A DNA stretch of 9,441 bases, from positions 1-9,441 of the forward strand of contig DLGP01000141.1 of assembly GCA_002482765.1 (NCBI GenBank), given 5' to 3'. The position numbers were made by a program, and so were the translations under genes. The DNA comes from Alphaproteobacteria bacterium UBA7691. Its GTDB lineage: Bacteria > Pseudomonadota > Alphaproteobacteria > Ferrovibrionales > Ferrovibrionaceae. The notes under the pieces are model-generated. The model was not told where the DNA came from. It was given only the letters and a program-made list of their open reading frames with translations, and did no database searches. Of this stretch, positions 1 through 7,503 are shown piece after piece (the first letter of the stretch is position 1; each line of letters opens with the position of its first letter).

Positions 1-21
1 TCAATGTAATGTCATCAAAGT

Positions 22-657
22 CTAGGCCGCTATCTCCGCTGCATTCAGCACGCCCACATCGTTGCGGGCGAATTGAGCCATAGCCTCGGCGCGGCTGCCG
101 TTGAGGTCGATGGCGCGACAGGCATCTTCCACCACAAAGGCCGGGAAACTTTCACGACGGCCATCCAGGGCTGACCAGGCCACACAGTAATCCAGCGCCA
201 GGCCGCAGAAGAACAGGCGGTTGAGTTTGCGCTCGCGCAGATAGCCGGCCAGCCCGGTGCGGGTTGTCTTGTCGTTTTCGCTGAAAGCCGAATAGGAATC
301 GATTTCGGCTCGAAAGCCTTTGCGAATCACCAATTCGGCGGTGTCGATATGCAGGCCGGCGTGAAATTCAGCGCCCTTGCTGCCTTGCACACAATGATCC
401 GGCCACAAGGTTTGCGGCCCATAGCGCCAGGGGATGGTCTCGAATGGCTGCCGGCCTGGATGGGTTGAGGCAAAAGACCGGTGCCCGGCCGGATGCCAAT
501 CCTGGGTCAGGATCACATGCGGAAAGCGGCCGATCAGCCGGTTGATCACCGGCACCACGGCATCGCCTTCCGGCACGGCCAGCGCGCCGCCCGGGCAGAA
601 ATCATTCTGCACATCAATAACAATCAGGGCATCGTCGGGGCGGATATCTATCGGCAT
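22..657 (-). CDS. pncA: Nicotinamidase (isochorismatase-like hydrolase family)
   Basis: Complete 211-residue protein of the usual PncA length. PncA is a cytosolic enzyme that hydrolyses nicotinamide to nicotinate and ammonia in NAD salvage; the family also accepts pyrazinamide. Visible hallmarks are VIDVQNDFCPGGALAVPEGD near the N-terminus (catalytic Asp15), TQDWHPAGHRSFAS (metal ligands Asp53 and His55), WPDHCVQ (third metal ligand His88), RKG (catalytic Lys113), DSYSAF and GLALDYCV with nucleophile Cys158. All active-site positions are intact. The ATG has GGAG 8 nt upstream. It starts 30 nt after the stop of the acyl-CoA ligase, so it is probably the last or a late gene of the amide-transport operon. 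Only 21 nt remain to the window edge, with no terminator in them. The PncA call rests on recalled family motifs; a related amide substrate cannot be excluded given the neighbours. Confidence 0.93.
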   Translation of the reverse strand: MPIDIRPDDALIVIDVQNDFCPGGALAVPEGDAVVPVINRLIGRFPHVILTQDWHPAGHRSFASTHPGRQPFETIPWRYGPQTLWPDHCVQGSKGAEFHAGLHIDTAELVIRKGFRAEIDSYSAFSENDKTTRTGLAGYLRERKLNRLFFCGLALDYCVAWSALDGRRESFPAFVVEDACRAIDLNGSRAEAMAQFARNDVGVLNAAEIAA

Positions 658-663
658 GGCTGG

Positions 664-680
664 GGCTCCGTGTCAGAGCC
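664..680 (-). promoter_or_regulatory. Possible small hairpin covering the pncA ribosome binding site
   Basis: On the transcribed strand GGCTC, a 7-nt loop and GAGCC form a perfect 5-bp stem in the 30-nt gap between the ligase stop and the pncA ATG. The GGAG presumed to be the pncA Shine-Dalgarno overlaps the downstream arm, so the stem could lower pncA initiation unless ribosomes finishing the ligase open it. There is no U-tract, so it is not an intrinsic terminator. A stem this short may be chance in GC-rich DNA. Confidence 0.25.
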
Positions 681-687
681 TATTCTG

Positions 688-2379
688 TCAGGCTGTTGCC
701 GCCTCCTTCAAGCCCAGTTCATCCATCATTGTCTTGCGCATGATAAATTTCTGCGCCTTGCCGGTGGCGGTGACTGGGAAGGCATCGACAAAACGAATAT
801 GGCGCGGGATTTTCTGATGCGCGATCTGTCCCTGGCAGAAGGCCCGGATATCGGCCTCGCTAGGGTGCTGGCCCGGTTTCGGCACGATCCAGGCGCAGAG
901 TTCCTCACCATATTTGGCATCCGGAATGCCAAAAACCTGCACATCCTGCACCGCCGGGTGGCGATATAGATATTCCTCGATCTCACGCGGAAACAGATTT
1001 TCGCCGCCGCGGATCACCATATCCTTCACCCGGCCGACGATGTTGCAATAACCTGCTTCATCCAGCACGGCCAGATCGCCGGTATGCATCCAGCCGGCGG
1101 CATCAATGGCTTCGGCGGTTTTCTCCGGTTCATCCCAATAGCCGCGCATCACCGAATAGCCGCGAGTGCAGAGTTCGCCTTTCTCGCCCGGCCGCAAGGT
1201 TTCGCCACGCTCGCCGATGATCTTGACCTCAACATGCGGATGGATGCGGCCAACCGTGGCGACGCGCCGCTCCAGCGGATCGTCAACCCCGCTCTGGAAC
1301 GACACCGGGCTGGTCTCGGTCATGCCATAGGCGATGGTCACTTCGCGCATGCCCATATCGCGCACCACCTGCTTCATCACCTCAATCGGGCAGGGCGCGC
1401 CGGCCATGATGCCGGTGCGCAGGCTGGAAAGATCGTAGCGGCTGAAATCCGGATGGCCTAGTTCGGCAATGAACATGGTGGGCACACCATGCAAGGCCGT
1501 GCAGCGTTCGGCCTGCACTGTCTCCAGCACTTCCCGGGCATCAAAACCTTCACCGGGAAACACCATGCAGGCGCCATGGCTGACACAGGCCAGGTTGGAC
1601 AGCACCATGCCGAAACAGTGATAGAGCGGCACCGGGATGCAGAGCCGGTCCTGTGGCGTGAATTTCATCTTCTGCGCAACGAAATAGCCATTATTGACGA
1701 TGTTGTAATGCGTCAGCATGGCGCCTTTGGGCAAACCTGTAGTGCCGCTGGTGAACTGGATGTTGATCGGCTCGTCCGGGTCCAGGCTGGCCGCCACCAG
1801 ATCAAGCCGGCTGCGTTGTGCCGGGCCGGCCAGCCGCAGCACGGCATCATAAGGCTGCATGCCCGGGGTTTCGCCCGGGCCAAGCCGGATGATGCAACGC
1901 AGATGCGGCAGGCGGGCAAGCTGCAACTGCCCTGGCATCTGCCCGGCAAGCTCTGGTGCCAGGCTTTGCAGCATGCCGATATAGTCGCTGGTCTTGAAAC
2001 TGGGCGCCACGATCAGCGCCTTGGCCTGCACCTTGTTGAGCGCAAATTCCAGTTCCGCCAGCCGGTAGGCCGGATTGATATTGACCAGGATCAGGCCGAT
2101 TCGCGCGGTGGCGAATTGCGTCACCACCCATTCGACCCGGTTGGGCGACCAGATGCCGATGCGGTCGCCTTTTTGCAGGCCCAGGGCCAGCAGGCCGGCG
2201 GCAAGATCGTCCACGGCACGGGCAAGATCGTGATACGACCAGCGAATGCCCTGATGCCGCACGATCAGGGCGTCGCGTGCCCCATGCTGGTTGACCGCCT
2301 GTTGCAGCAGGCCATGCACGGTAAGGCGCAGCAAAGGCTGCGCCGTGTCGCCACGGGTATAGGCCTCTATGAGGCGCAT
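688..2379 (-). CDS. AMP-forming acyl-CoA synthetase (ACSF2/FadD-like)
   Basis: Member of the adenylate-forming (ANL) superfamily, 563 residues from the chosen start. It activates a carboxylic acid with ATP to an acyl-adenylate and then to acyl-CoA. Motifs in order: P-loop-like TSGTTGLPKG at 210-219, YGMTETSP at 351-358, TGDLA at 433-437, the hinge region GRVKDMVIRGGENL at 449-462, and C-terminal TGKAQK with the conserved catalytic Lys541. The GGENLFPREIEE segment and overall length fit medium/short-chain fatty acyl-CoA ligases of the ACSF2 type. No signal peptide or membrane segment is seen, so it is cytosolic. I chose the ATG at 2379 because GGGAGG lies 5 nt upstream; the frame is open further upstream to 2442, but that would overlap the amidase. 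It lies 25 nt after the amidase stop, so it may activate the acid released by the amidase. Substrate chain length cannot be read from sequence. Confidence 0.92.
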   Translation of the reverse strand: MRLIEAYTRGDTAQPLLRLTVHGLLQQAVNQHGARDALIVRHQGIRWSYHDLARAVDDLAAGLLALGLQKGDRIGIWSPNRVEWVVTQFATARIGLILVNINPAYRLAELEFALNKVQAKALIVAPSFKTSDYIGMLQSLAPELAGQMPGQLQLARLPHLRCIIRLGPGETPGMQPYDAVLRLAGPAQRSRLDLVAASLDPDEPINIQFTSGTTGLPKGAMLTHYNIVNNGYFVAQKMKFTPQDRLCIPVPLYHCFGMVLSNLACVSHGACMVFPGEGFDAREVLETVQAERCTALHGVPTMFIAELGHPDFSRYDLSSLRTGIMAGAPCPIEVMKQVVRDMGMREVTIAYGMTETSPVSFQSGVDDPLERRVATVGRIHPHVEVKIIGERGETLRPGEKGELCTRGYSVMRGYWDEPEKTAEAIDAAGWMHTGDLAVLDEAGYCNIVGRVKDMVIRGGENLFPREIEEYLYRHPAVQDVQVFGIPDAKYGEELCAWIVPKPGQHPSEADIRAFCQGQIAHQKIPRHIRFVDAFPVTATGKAQKFIMRKTMMDELGLKEAATA

Positions 2380-2384
2380 GGTTT

Positions 2385-2390
2385 CCTCCC
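2385..2390 (-). promoter_or_regulatory. Shine-Dalgarno deciding the acyl-CoA synthetase start
   Basis: GGGAGG on the transcribed strand sits 5 nt before the ATG at 2379. This favours the 563-residue protein over a 584-residue version starting inside the 3' end of the preceding amidase, whose extra 21 residues resemble no ligase N-terminus. Confidence 0.75.
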
Positions 2391-2404
2391 AGTTATGCGG
2401 GCGA

Positions 2405-4879
2405 TTACATATTACGCCAGTCTTCCACCTGCTCAAAGGCATGCGCGGCCTGATAGATCGTCGCCTCGCGCCAATGTTTGCCGATCAGCATCACGCCCAC
2501 CGGCAGGCCATCACTCAGGCCGCAGGGCACAGTCATCGCCGGATGCCCGGTGGTGTCAAACGGTGCCGTATTGGGCAGGATTTCGAAGGCGCGCTGGATG
2601 ATCAATTCCAGCGGGCTGCCGGGCGGCGGCAAGGGCTGCGCCACCATCGGCAAGGTGGGCATCAGCAGCAGGTCGCAACGATCCAGCGCCGCGTCATAGG
2701 CCAGCTTCAGCTGGCGGGCCAGATTCTGCGCCTTGGCGTAATAATGGCCGCGATAATGCTTGAGGAAATACTGCCCGACAAACATGGAAATCTTCAGGCT
2801 GTCGGATAATTCATCCGAGCGGCTGCGCCAATTGGCATGGGCATCCAGCAGGCTGGTGACATAAAGCCCCTTCCAGTTGGTGCCGAAGCCGTTGCCGTTC
2901 ATCATCAGATCGGTGAGGCCTTCCAGCGCAATCGGCGTCCAGATGGCGGTGCCGAGGCTGTGCATCGGCACTGAAATCTCCTCCACCTGTGCGCCCAGCT
3001 CGCGATAACGCTCGGCGGCAGCGCGTACCTTGCGGGCGACATCATCCTGCATGCCGGGCACGGTGAAGCTTTCCTTCACCACGCCGATCCGCATGCCCTT
3101 CACGCCACGGCCCAGAGCCGCCGTGTATTTATCCACCTTGGGGGCATACTGGCGCGGATCAAGGCCGTCTTCGCCGGCAATCACTTCCAGCAGCAGGGCA
3201 TTGTCGGCCACTGTGCGGGTCATCGGCCCGGCATGATCGATGGTGATCTCAATCGGCATGATGCCGGTATAGGGCACCAGGCCATGGGTTGGTTTCATGC
3301 CATAGATGCCGCAAAGCGAACCAGGCATGCGGATCGAGCCGCCCTGGTCGCCGCCGATGCCCATCTCCACCTCGCCGGCACCCACCAGGGCGCCGCAGCC
3401 GGATGACGAACCGCCAGCCGAATAGCCCATCTTCCAGGGATTATGCACCGGCCCGGTGGCATTGGTGTGGCTGCCGCCGGAAAGGCAGAAATATTCGCAA
3501 TGCGCCTTGCCAACAATGGTGCCGCCGGCATCCAGGATGCGTGTCACCACGGTGGCATCCACATCCGGCACATAGCCTTCCAGGGTGGAGGCACCATTCA
3601 TCATCGGCACGCCGGCCAGGCAGATATTGTCTTTCAGCACTACTTTCTTGCCAGCCAGCGGGCCACGCGGCGCACCGCGCACCTCGGCCTTGACATACCA
3701 GGCGTTGAGCGGATTTTCGGCAGGCTGCGGGCGATAGCCAGGCGTGCGCGGATAATCCACCGGCGGCAGGAAATCCGGCAGCGAATCAACAATGTCGTAA
3801 GACTGGATGGTGCCTTCCATCAGCGCCAGATAGCGGCGCAAGGTGTCGTCGCTCATCGCCATGCCAAATTCGGTGACGATATCGCGCAATTGTGATTCGG
3901 TCGGGCGTTTTACCGTCATGTAACTCGTCCTTGCGGCAGAAGAGGGGGCAGAAGGGTTGGCTGGCACAGCCGGCGCACGCAGCGGGCGCTGAACTGGCGT
4001 CGATTGGAAAGCCTGGTAGGGCGAGCCGGTGCTGCTGCCTGCGCTGCTATTCGTCGACATCGGCCGTTGCGGCATCGGCATGGCCAGCGCCGTTGCCGCC
4101 GGCAGGGCAGGCATGGCGGCTTTGCCGGATTTGGCGAGCGCGGCCACACGGCCAAAACCGGCGAATTCCTCAATGATGCCGGCGCTGTGAATCTCGCTGC
4201 CCTTCACCTCGCCGGTGATGCGGCCTTTTTGCAGGATCAGCACACGATCCGAAAGCTGGGCGATAAAATCCAGATTCTGTTCCACCAGCAACACGGTCAG
4301 GCCACGCGCCTTGACCAGCTGCTTCAGCAACACGGCAATTTCCTTGATGATCGAAGGCTGAATGCCCTCGGTCGGCTCATCCAGCAGGGCAAGCCTGGGT
4401 TCCGCCACCAAGCAGCGCGCCAGGGCCAGCAATTGCTGCTCGCCGCCGCTCAGGCTGCCGCCGCGGCGATCCAGCAGGCGTTCCAGGCGCGGAATTTCGC
4501 TCAGGATCTGATCGATCGGCGCCTCGTTGCTGCCGGGCAGCGCCATACGCAGGTTTTCCAGCGCCGTCAGGTCAGGGAAAATGCCGCGCCCCTGCGGCAC
4601 ATAGCCCAGGCCAAGCCGGCTGCGGGCATGCGGCGACAGGCTGGTGATTTCCGCGCCATTAAACAAAATCTGGCCGGCGCTGGGCTGGATATAGCCCATC
4701 AGGGTTTTCAGCAGGGTGGATTTGCCCATGCCGTTATGGCCCAGCACGCCCACCGTCTCGCCCGGCCGCACCACAAAATTCAGCTCATGCAGGATCGGGA
4801 TGGCGCCATAGCCGGCAGCCAGGCCGCGCAGTTCCAGCAGCGGCTTGTCGGCGGAGTGGGTGTCGCTGCGGCTGGTCAT
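2405..4879 (-). CDS. livF: Fusion of LivF/UrtE-type ABC ATPase with amidase-signature hydrolase
   Basis: A single 824-residue frame. Residues about 13-243 are a complete branched-chain/urea-type ABC ATPase: Walker A GHNGMGKST (47-55), Q-loop Gln96 in VPQGRGIF, signature LSGGE (143-147), Walker B LALLDE (163-168), and EPTEGIQPSIIKEI, which closely recalls UrtE. Residues about 245-320 are an Ala/Pro/Ser linker. Residues 321-824 are a whole amidase-signature enzyme with Lys416, cis-Ser491 in SAGGSSSG and nucleophile Ser515 in GGDQGGSIRMP. The Lys-Ser and Ser-Ser spacings (75 and 24) equal those I recall for FAAH. Stretches such as NPLNAWYV, GVPMMNG and NTAPFDTTGHP recall the Rhodococcus nitrile-pathway amidase. 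Predicted role: powering uptake at the membrane while hydrolysing an amide to acid and ammonia. Its ATG follows the livG stop by 2 nt, with GGAG 7 nt upstream. No frameshift or stop separates the halves. Normally these are two proteins, and an internal start at 3919 could give free amidase of 504 residues. Confidence 0.9.
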   Translation of the reverse strand: MTSRSDTHSADKPLLELRGLAAGYGAIPILHELNFVVRPGETVGVLGHNGMGKSTLLKTLMGYIQPSAGQILFNGAEITSLSPHARSRLGLGYVPQGRGIFPDLTALENLRMALPGSNEAPIDQILSEIPRLERLLDRRGGSLSGGEQQLLALARCLVAEPRLALLDEPTEGIQPSIIKEIAVLLKQLVKARGLTVLLVEQNLDFIAQLSDRVLILQKGRITGEVKGSEIHSAGIIEEFAGFGRVAALAKSGKAAMPALPAATALAMPMPQRPMSTNSSAGSSTGSPYQAFQSTPVQRPLRAPAVPANPSAPSSAARTSYMTVKRPTESQLRDIVTEFGMAMSDDTLRRYLALMEGTIQSYDIVDSLPDFLPPVDYPRTPGYRPQPAENPLNAWYVKAEVRGAPRGPLAGKKVVLKDNICLAGVPMMNGASTLEGYVPDVDATVVTRILDAGGTIVGKAHCEYFCLSGGSHTNATGPVHNPWKMGYSAGGSSSGCGALVGAGEVEMGIGGDQGGSIRMPGSLCGIYGMKPTHGLVPYTGIMPIEITIDHAGPMTRTVADNALLLEVIAGEDGLDPRQYAPKVDKYTAALGRGVKGMRIGVVKESFTVPGMQDDVARKVRAAAERYRELGAQVEEISVPMHSLGTAIWTPIALEGLTDLMMNGNGFGTNWKGLYVTSLLDAHANWRSRSDELSDSLKISMFVGQYFLKHYRGHYYAKAQNLARQLKLAYDAALDRCDLLLMPTLPMVAQPLPPPGSPLELIIQRAFEILPNTAPFDTTGHPAMTVPCGLSDGLPVGVMLIGKHWREATIYQAAHAFEQVEDWRNM
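3917..3932 (-). promoter_or_regulatory. Internal Shine-Dalgarno and ATG for a stand-alone amidase
   Basis: Within the fusion frame AAGGA (3928-3932) lies 8 nt before an in-frame ATG (3917-3919, Met321). The residues after it (MTVKRPTESQLRDI, then SYDIVDSL) line up with the natural N-terminus of the Rhodococcus-type amidase as I recall it. This looks like the ancestral amidase start and may still work, giving a separate 504-residue enzyme alongside the fusion. Whether it is used cannot be told from sequence alone. Confidence 0.55.
3920..4147 (-). other. Low-complexity interdomain linker of the ATPase-amidase fusion
   Basis: Codes for residues about 245-320: first Ala/Met/Pro-rich (including ALAMPMPQRPM), then Ser/Gly-rich (STNSSAGSSTGS), then Ala/Pro/Ser-rich up to Met321. 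No motif of either enzyme family is visible, and it is probably a flexible tether. The last roughly 15 codons before Met321 include three TCT, one CCT, one AGG and one AGT. These are scarce elsewhere in the operon, where AGC, TCC and CGC dominate. That fits conversion of an intergenic spacer into coding sequence after loss of the livF stop codon. Confidence 0.7.
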
Positions 4880-4881
4880 GC

Positions 4882-5607
4882 TCAGGCTCCGAGATAGACT
4901 TCGCGCACGCGCGGATCATTCAGCACGGTTTCCACATGATCCTCGATCAGGATGGCGCCCTGGTGGAACACCGTCACCAGATCGGCGATCAGGCGGATGA
5001 ACTGCATGTCATGCTCCACGATGATCATGGTGGCTTCGCGGTTGATGTCGCGGATCAACGCCACCATGCGGTCCACTTCCTCATGCGTCATGCCGGCGGC
5101 CGGCTCGTCCAGCAGCACCAGCCAGGGATCGGCCGCCACCACCATGGCGATTTCTACCCGCTGGCGTTGGCCATGCGCCAATTGGCCAACGATGCGTCCG
5201 GCCAGGTCATTCAGGCCAAAACGCTCGATCACTTCGTCGGTCCTGGCCCGGGCGTGGTCATTGCCATGATGGCGTTCCACTGCCAGGGCGATATGCTCGC
5301 GCGCCGTCAGGCCATTGAACAGGCTGGGGGTTTGGGTTTTCACGCCAACGCCGGCCTGCGCGATGCGACAGGGCGGCTCGCCCAGCATCGGCTTGTCCTG
5401 GATCAGGATGCTGCCGGCTGTGGGCCGCAATTGCCCGGTCAGGCATTTGAAGAAGGTGGATTTGCCGGCGCCGTTCGGGCCGATCAGGCAGCGCAATTCA
5501 CCTTCGCGCAATTCAAAATCCACATTATCCACCGCCGTCACGCCGCCGAAGCGCATGCTCAGATTGCGGGTTTCCAGCACCACGCTGCCACGCCTATTGC
5601 TGGCCAT
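4882..5607 (-). CDS. livG: ABC transporter ATP-binding protein, LivG/UrtD type
   Basis: Complete 241-residue ATPase of a HAAT-family importer, acting on the cytoplasmic face with the LivF-like domain encoded next. Motifs: Walker A GPNGAGKST (43-51), Q-loop Gln92, signature LAHGQ (143-147), Walker B LVLLDEP (163-169) and switch His199 in VEHD. The signature with His in place of Gly, and the stretches GELRCLIGPNGAGKS and LLDEPAAGMTHEE, are closer to UrtD (urea transporter) than to leucine LivG as I recall them, so urea or amides are more likely substrates than branched-chain amino acids. The ATG has AGGGAGG 5 nt upstream and overlaps the end of livM by 14 nt, pointing to translational coupling. 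The fusion gene begins 2 nt after its stop. Nothing is missing or broken. The symbol denotes the family, not a proven substrate. Confidence 0.92.
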   Translation of the reverse strand: MASNRRGSVVLETRNLSMRFGGVTAVDNVDFELREGELRCLIGPNGAGKSTFFKCLTGQLRPTAGSILIQDKPMLGEPPCRIAQAGVGVKTQTPSLFNGLTAREHIALAVERHHGNDHARARTDEVIERFGLNDLAGRIVGQLAHGQRQRVEIAMVVAADPWLVLLDEPAAGMTHEEVDRMVALIRDINREATMIIVEHDMQFIRLIADLVTVFHQGAILIEDHVETVLNDPRVREVYLGA

Positions 5608-6625
5608 CCGGGCCTCCCTGCTGGCGTAATGGCCGGCGGCCGGGGCGTTGGCGGCGGCGTATCAGGCTGCCCAGGGCGGGCATCAGCCCCTTGGGCAGCA
5701 GCAGCACAAACAGCACCAGGATGCCGCCCAGCACAAAGGCGTTGTTCACCACGCTCTGCTGGCCAAGCTGGGCGATGATGAACTGGATCAGCACGGCGCC
5801 GATCACCGGGCCGATCAGGGTGCCGAGGCCGCCCACGATCACCCAGATGATGATGGTGGCCGATTGCGCCAGGCCAAACAGGCCAGGGCTGACGAAGTTG
5901 CCCCAATTGGCAAACAAGGCACCAGCCATGCCGCCGATGCCGCCGCCGATGGCGAAGATCATGGTCTTGTAAAGCCGCACGTCATAACCCAGCAATTCGG
6001 CGCGGGTTTCATTCTCGCGGATCGCCACCACCACGCGGCCAAAGCGCGTGGTCATCAGCCAATGCAGGCCAAAATACACCAGCAGCAGCAAACCCATGGC
6101 GACATAGAAGAATTGTTCCGGATCGAGCAGGTTGCCGGGATCGCCGGGCATGTTCAGTGTCGGGAAACCGGGAATGCCATTGAAGCCGCCCAGGCGTGCC
6201 TTGCCAATGATCCAGGTTTCGTTGGCGGTGGAATTGATGAATTTGAACAGGATCAACGACACCACAAGCGTGATCACGCCCATATACACATCGCTGATGC
6301 GGCCATAAAACATCATTGCGCCAAGCAGGGCGGCAAAGATCAGCGGCAGCAGGATCGCCAGCAGGAACGGCCCGGTGCTTTCGCCCACATTGATCGCTGC
6401 CACGGCATAAGTGTAGGCACCCAGGCCAAAGAAGGCGGCCTGTCCAAAACACAGGATACCGCCATAACCCCAGATGAAGCCCAGGCTGAGCGCCAGGATG
6501 GCATAGACCACATAGACACTGAGTTCCAGCAGGGTGATCAGGTCAACCACCACCGGCAGGCCCAGCAGGATGGCGATGCCAATCACCGCCACCAGGATGT
6601 GTCGGTTGCGCGCGTTTTCCAGCAT
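5594..6625 (-). CDS. livM: Branched-chain/urea-type ABC transporter permease LivM
   Basis: Inner-membrane permease of 343 residues from the ATG, with about nine hydrophobic segments and typical LivM/UrtC landmarks: GYGGILCFGQAAFFGLGAY early, the ATPase-contact loop AIRENETRAELLGYDV in the middle, then IWVIVGGLGTLIGPVIGAVL and the closing LLPKGLMP. With LivH it forms the translocation path. The C-terminal tail is short, very basic and Gln-rich (RRRQRPGRRPLRQQ). Two starts are possible: TTG at 6631, overlapping the livH stop, or ATG at 6625. I prefer the ATG because AGG lies 7 nt upstream of it, while the same AGG is only 1 nt from the TTG. The ATG lies 2 nt after the livH stop, and the 3' end overlaps livG by 14 nt. 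Substrate is inferred only from the neighbouring binding protein and amidase. Confidence 0.9.
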   Translation of the reverse strand: MLENARNRHILVAVIGIAILLGLPVVVDLITLLELSVYVVYAILALSLGFIWGYGGILCFGQAAFFGLGAYTYAVAAINVGESTGPFLLAILLPLIFAALLGAMMFYGRISDVYMGVITLVVSLILFKFINSTANETWIIGKARLGGFNGIPGFPTLNMPGDPGNLLDPEQFFYVAMGLLLLVYFGLHWLMTTRFGRVVVAIRENETRAELLGYDVRLYKTMIFAIGGGIGGMAGALFANWGNFVSPGLFGLAQSATIIIWVIVGGLGTLIGPVIGAVLIQFIIAQLGQQSVVNNAFVLGGILVLFVLLLPKGLMPALGSLIRRRQRPGRRPLRQQGGPDGQQ

Positions 6626-6627
6626 GC

Positions 6628-7494
6628 TCAAACCTGCCGTGTGAAGAAACGGCCGGTAATGCCGCGCGGCAACAGGCGCAGCAGCACAATGGCGGCCAGC
6701 AGCATCGCCACGTCACCCCAGACCGGGGTGGAGGCCAGCGTGGTCAATTGCGTCAGGCTGCCAAACAGCACCGAGCTTGAGAGTGTGCCGGTGACCACCG
6801 CTGCGCCGCCGGAAATCACCGTGATGAAAGCCTTGGCCACATAAAGGCCGCCGCTGGTTGGCGTCAGCCCGGTCAGCGGCGCCAGGATGCCGCCAGCCAG
6901 GCCGGAAAGTGCGGCGCCGATGGTGAAGGTCAGCATATAGATGCGGCGCGGGTTATGCCCCAGGCCGGAGGCCATGTCGGCGCTTTGCATGGCGCCGCGC
7001 GCCACCAGGCCAAGCCGGGTGGTTTTCAGCACCACAAAGATGCCGGCCATCACGGCAAAGCCGGCCAGCATGATGAAGATATTGTAGCCACTGGCACGAT
7101 AGCCACCGATGGCAAAGCCGCCAATCGGGGTTGAAATGCCGGTGGTGGTATTGCCGAAGATCATGGTGGCGGCGCCGGTCAGCAGCAGGCTGAGGCCCCA
7201 GGTGGCCAGCATCGAATCAAGCATGCGGCCATACAGGAACTGGATCACGCAGCGTTCGATGATCAGGCCGATCAGGCCCACCACCAGGGGGGCCACGATC
7301 AGCATGGCGATATAGATATTGATCCCGGCCTTCACCGAGACAATGGCGGCATAACCGCCCAGCATAAGAAATTCGCCATGGGCCAGGTTGATCACCCGCA
7401 TCATGCCGAAAACCACGGCGAGCCCGGCGCTGATCAGCGCCAGGCTCGCAATGGCATAGAGGACTTCGAGGACAATGACGGCGGCGAAGTCCAT
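6628..7494 (-). CDS. livH: Branched-chain/urea-type ABC transporter permease LivH
   Basis: Complete inner-membrane permease of 288 residues with about eight hydrophobic segments. Family landmarks: GMMRVINLAHGEFLMLGGY (30-48), the ATPase-contact loop RGAMQSADMASGLGHNPRRI (166-185), GALSG/AGGILAPL-like helix residues near 194-207, and a C-terminal LLRLLPRGITGRFF. It pairs with LivM to form the channel of the importer. The ATG lies only 9 nt after the stop of the binding-protein gene and has no clear Shine-Dalgarno, so its translation probably depends on ribosomes finishing the upstream gene. That could hold permease levels below those of the binding protein. The livM ATG follows its stop by 2 nt. 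The sequence does not tell urea, amide or amino-acid permeases apart with confidence. Confidence 0.92.
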   Translation of the reverse strand: MDFAAVIVLEVLYAIASLALISAGLAVVFGMMRVINLAHGEFLMLGGYAAIVSVKAGINIYIAMLIVAPLVVGLIGLIIERCVIQFLYGRMLDSMLATWGLSLLLTGAATMIFGNTTTGISTPIGGFAIGGYRASGYNIFIMLAGFAVMAGIFVVLKTTRLGLVARGAMQSADMASGLGHNPRRIYMLTFTIGAALSGLAGGILAPLTGLTPTSGGLYVAKAFITVISGGAAVVTGTLSSSVLFGSLTQLTTLASTPVWGDVAMLLAAIVLLRLLPRGITGRFFTRQV

Positions 7495-7503
7495 CGACGG
7501 GGC

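Noticed and set aside
1..21. Start of another gene or a terminator after pncA
   Set aside because: Only 21 nt are visible. The ATG at 15 on the minus strand meets a stop within five codons, and no hairpin is seen.
2380..2442. N-terminal extension of the acyl-CoA synthetase by 21 codons
   Set aside because: It would start inside the amidase gene and lacks a ribosome binding site, while GGGAGG sits 5 nt before the ATG at 2379.
1489..2601. Long plus-strand open frame of 370 codons opposite the acyl-CoA synthetase
   Set aside because: Antisense shadow spanning the ligase start and amidase end, with a His/Gln/Arg-rich composition and no motif.
4004..4897. Plus-strand open frame of 297 codons opposite the LivF-like ATPase
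   Set aside because: Gln/Ala-rich antisense shadow of a well-supported ATPase, with no family features.
5648..6844. Long plus-strand open frame of 398 codons opposite livM/livH
   Set aside because: His/Gln/Ala-rich translation with no recognisable domain. It lies antisense to two clear permease genes, and GC-rich coding DNA often leaves such open shadow frames.
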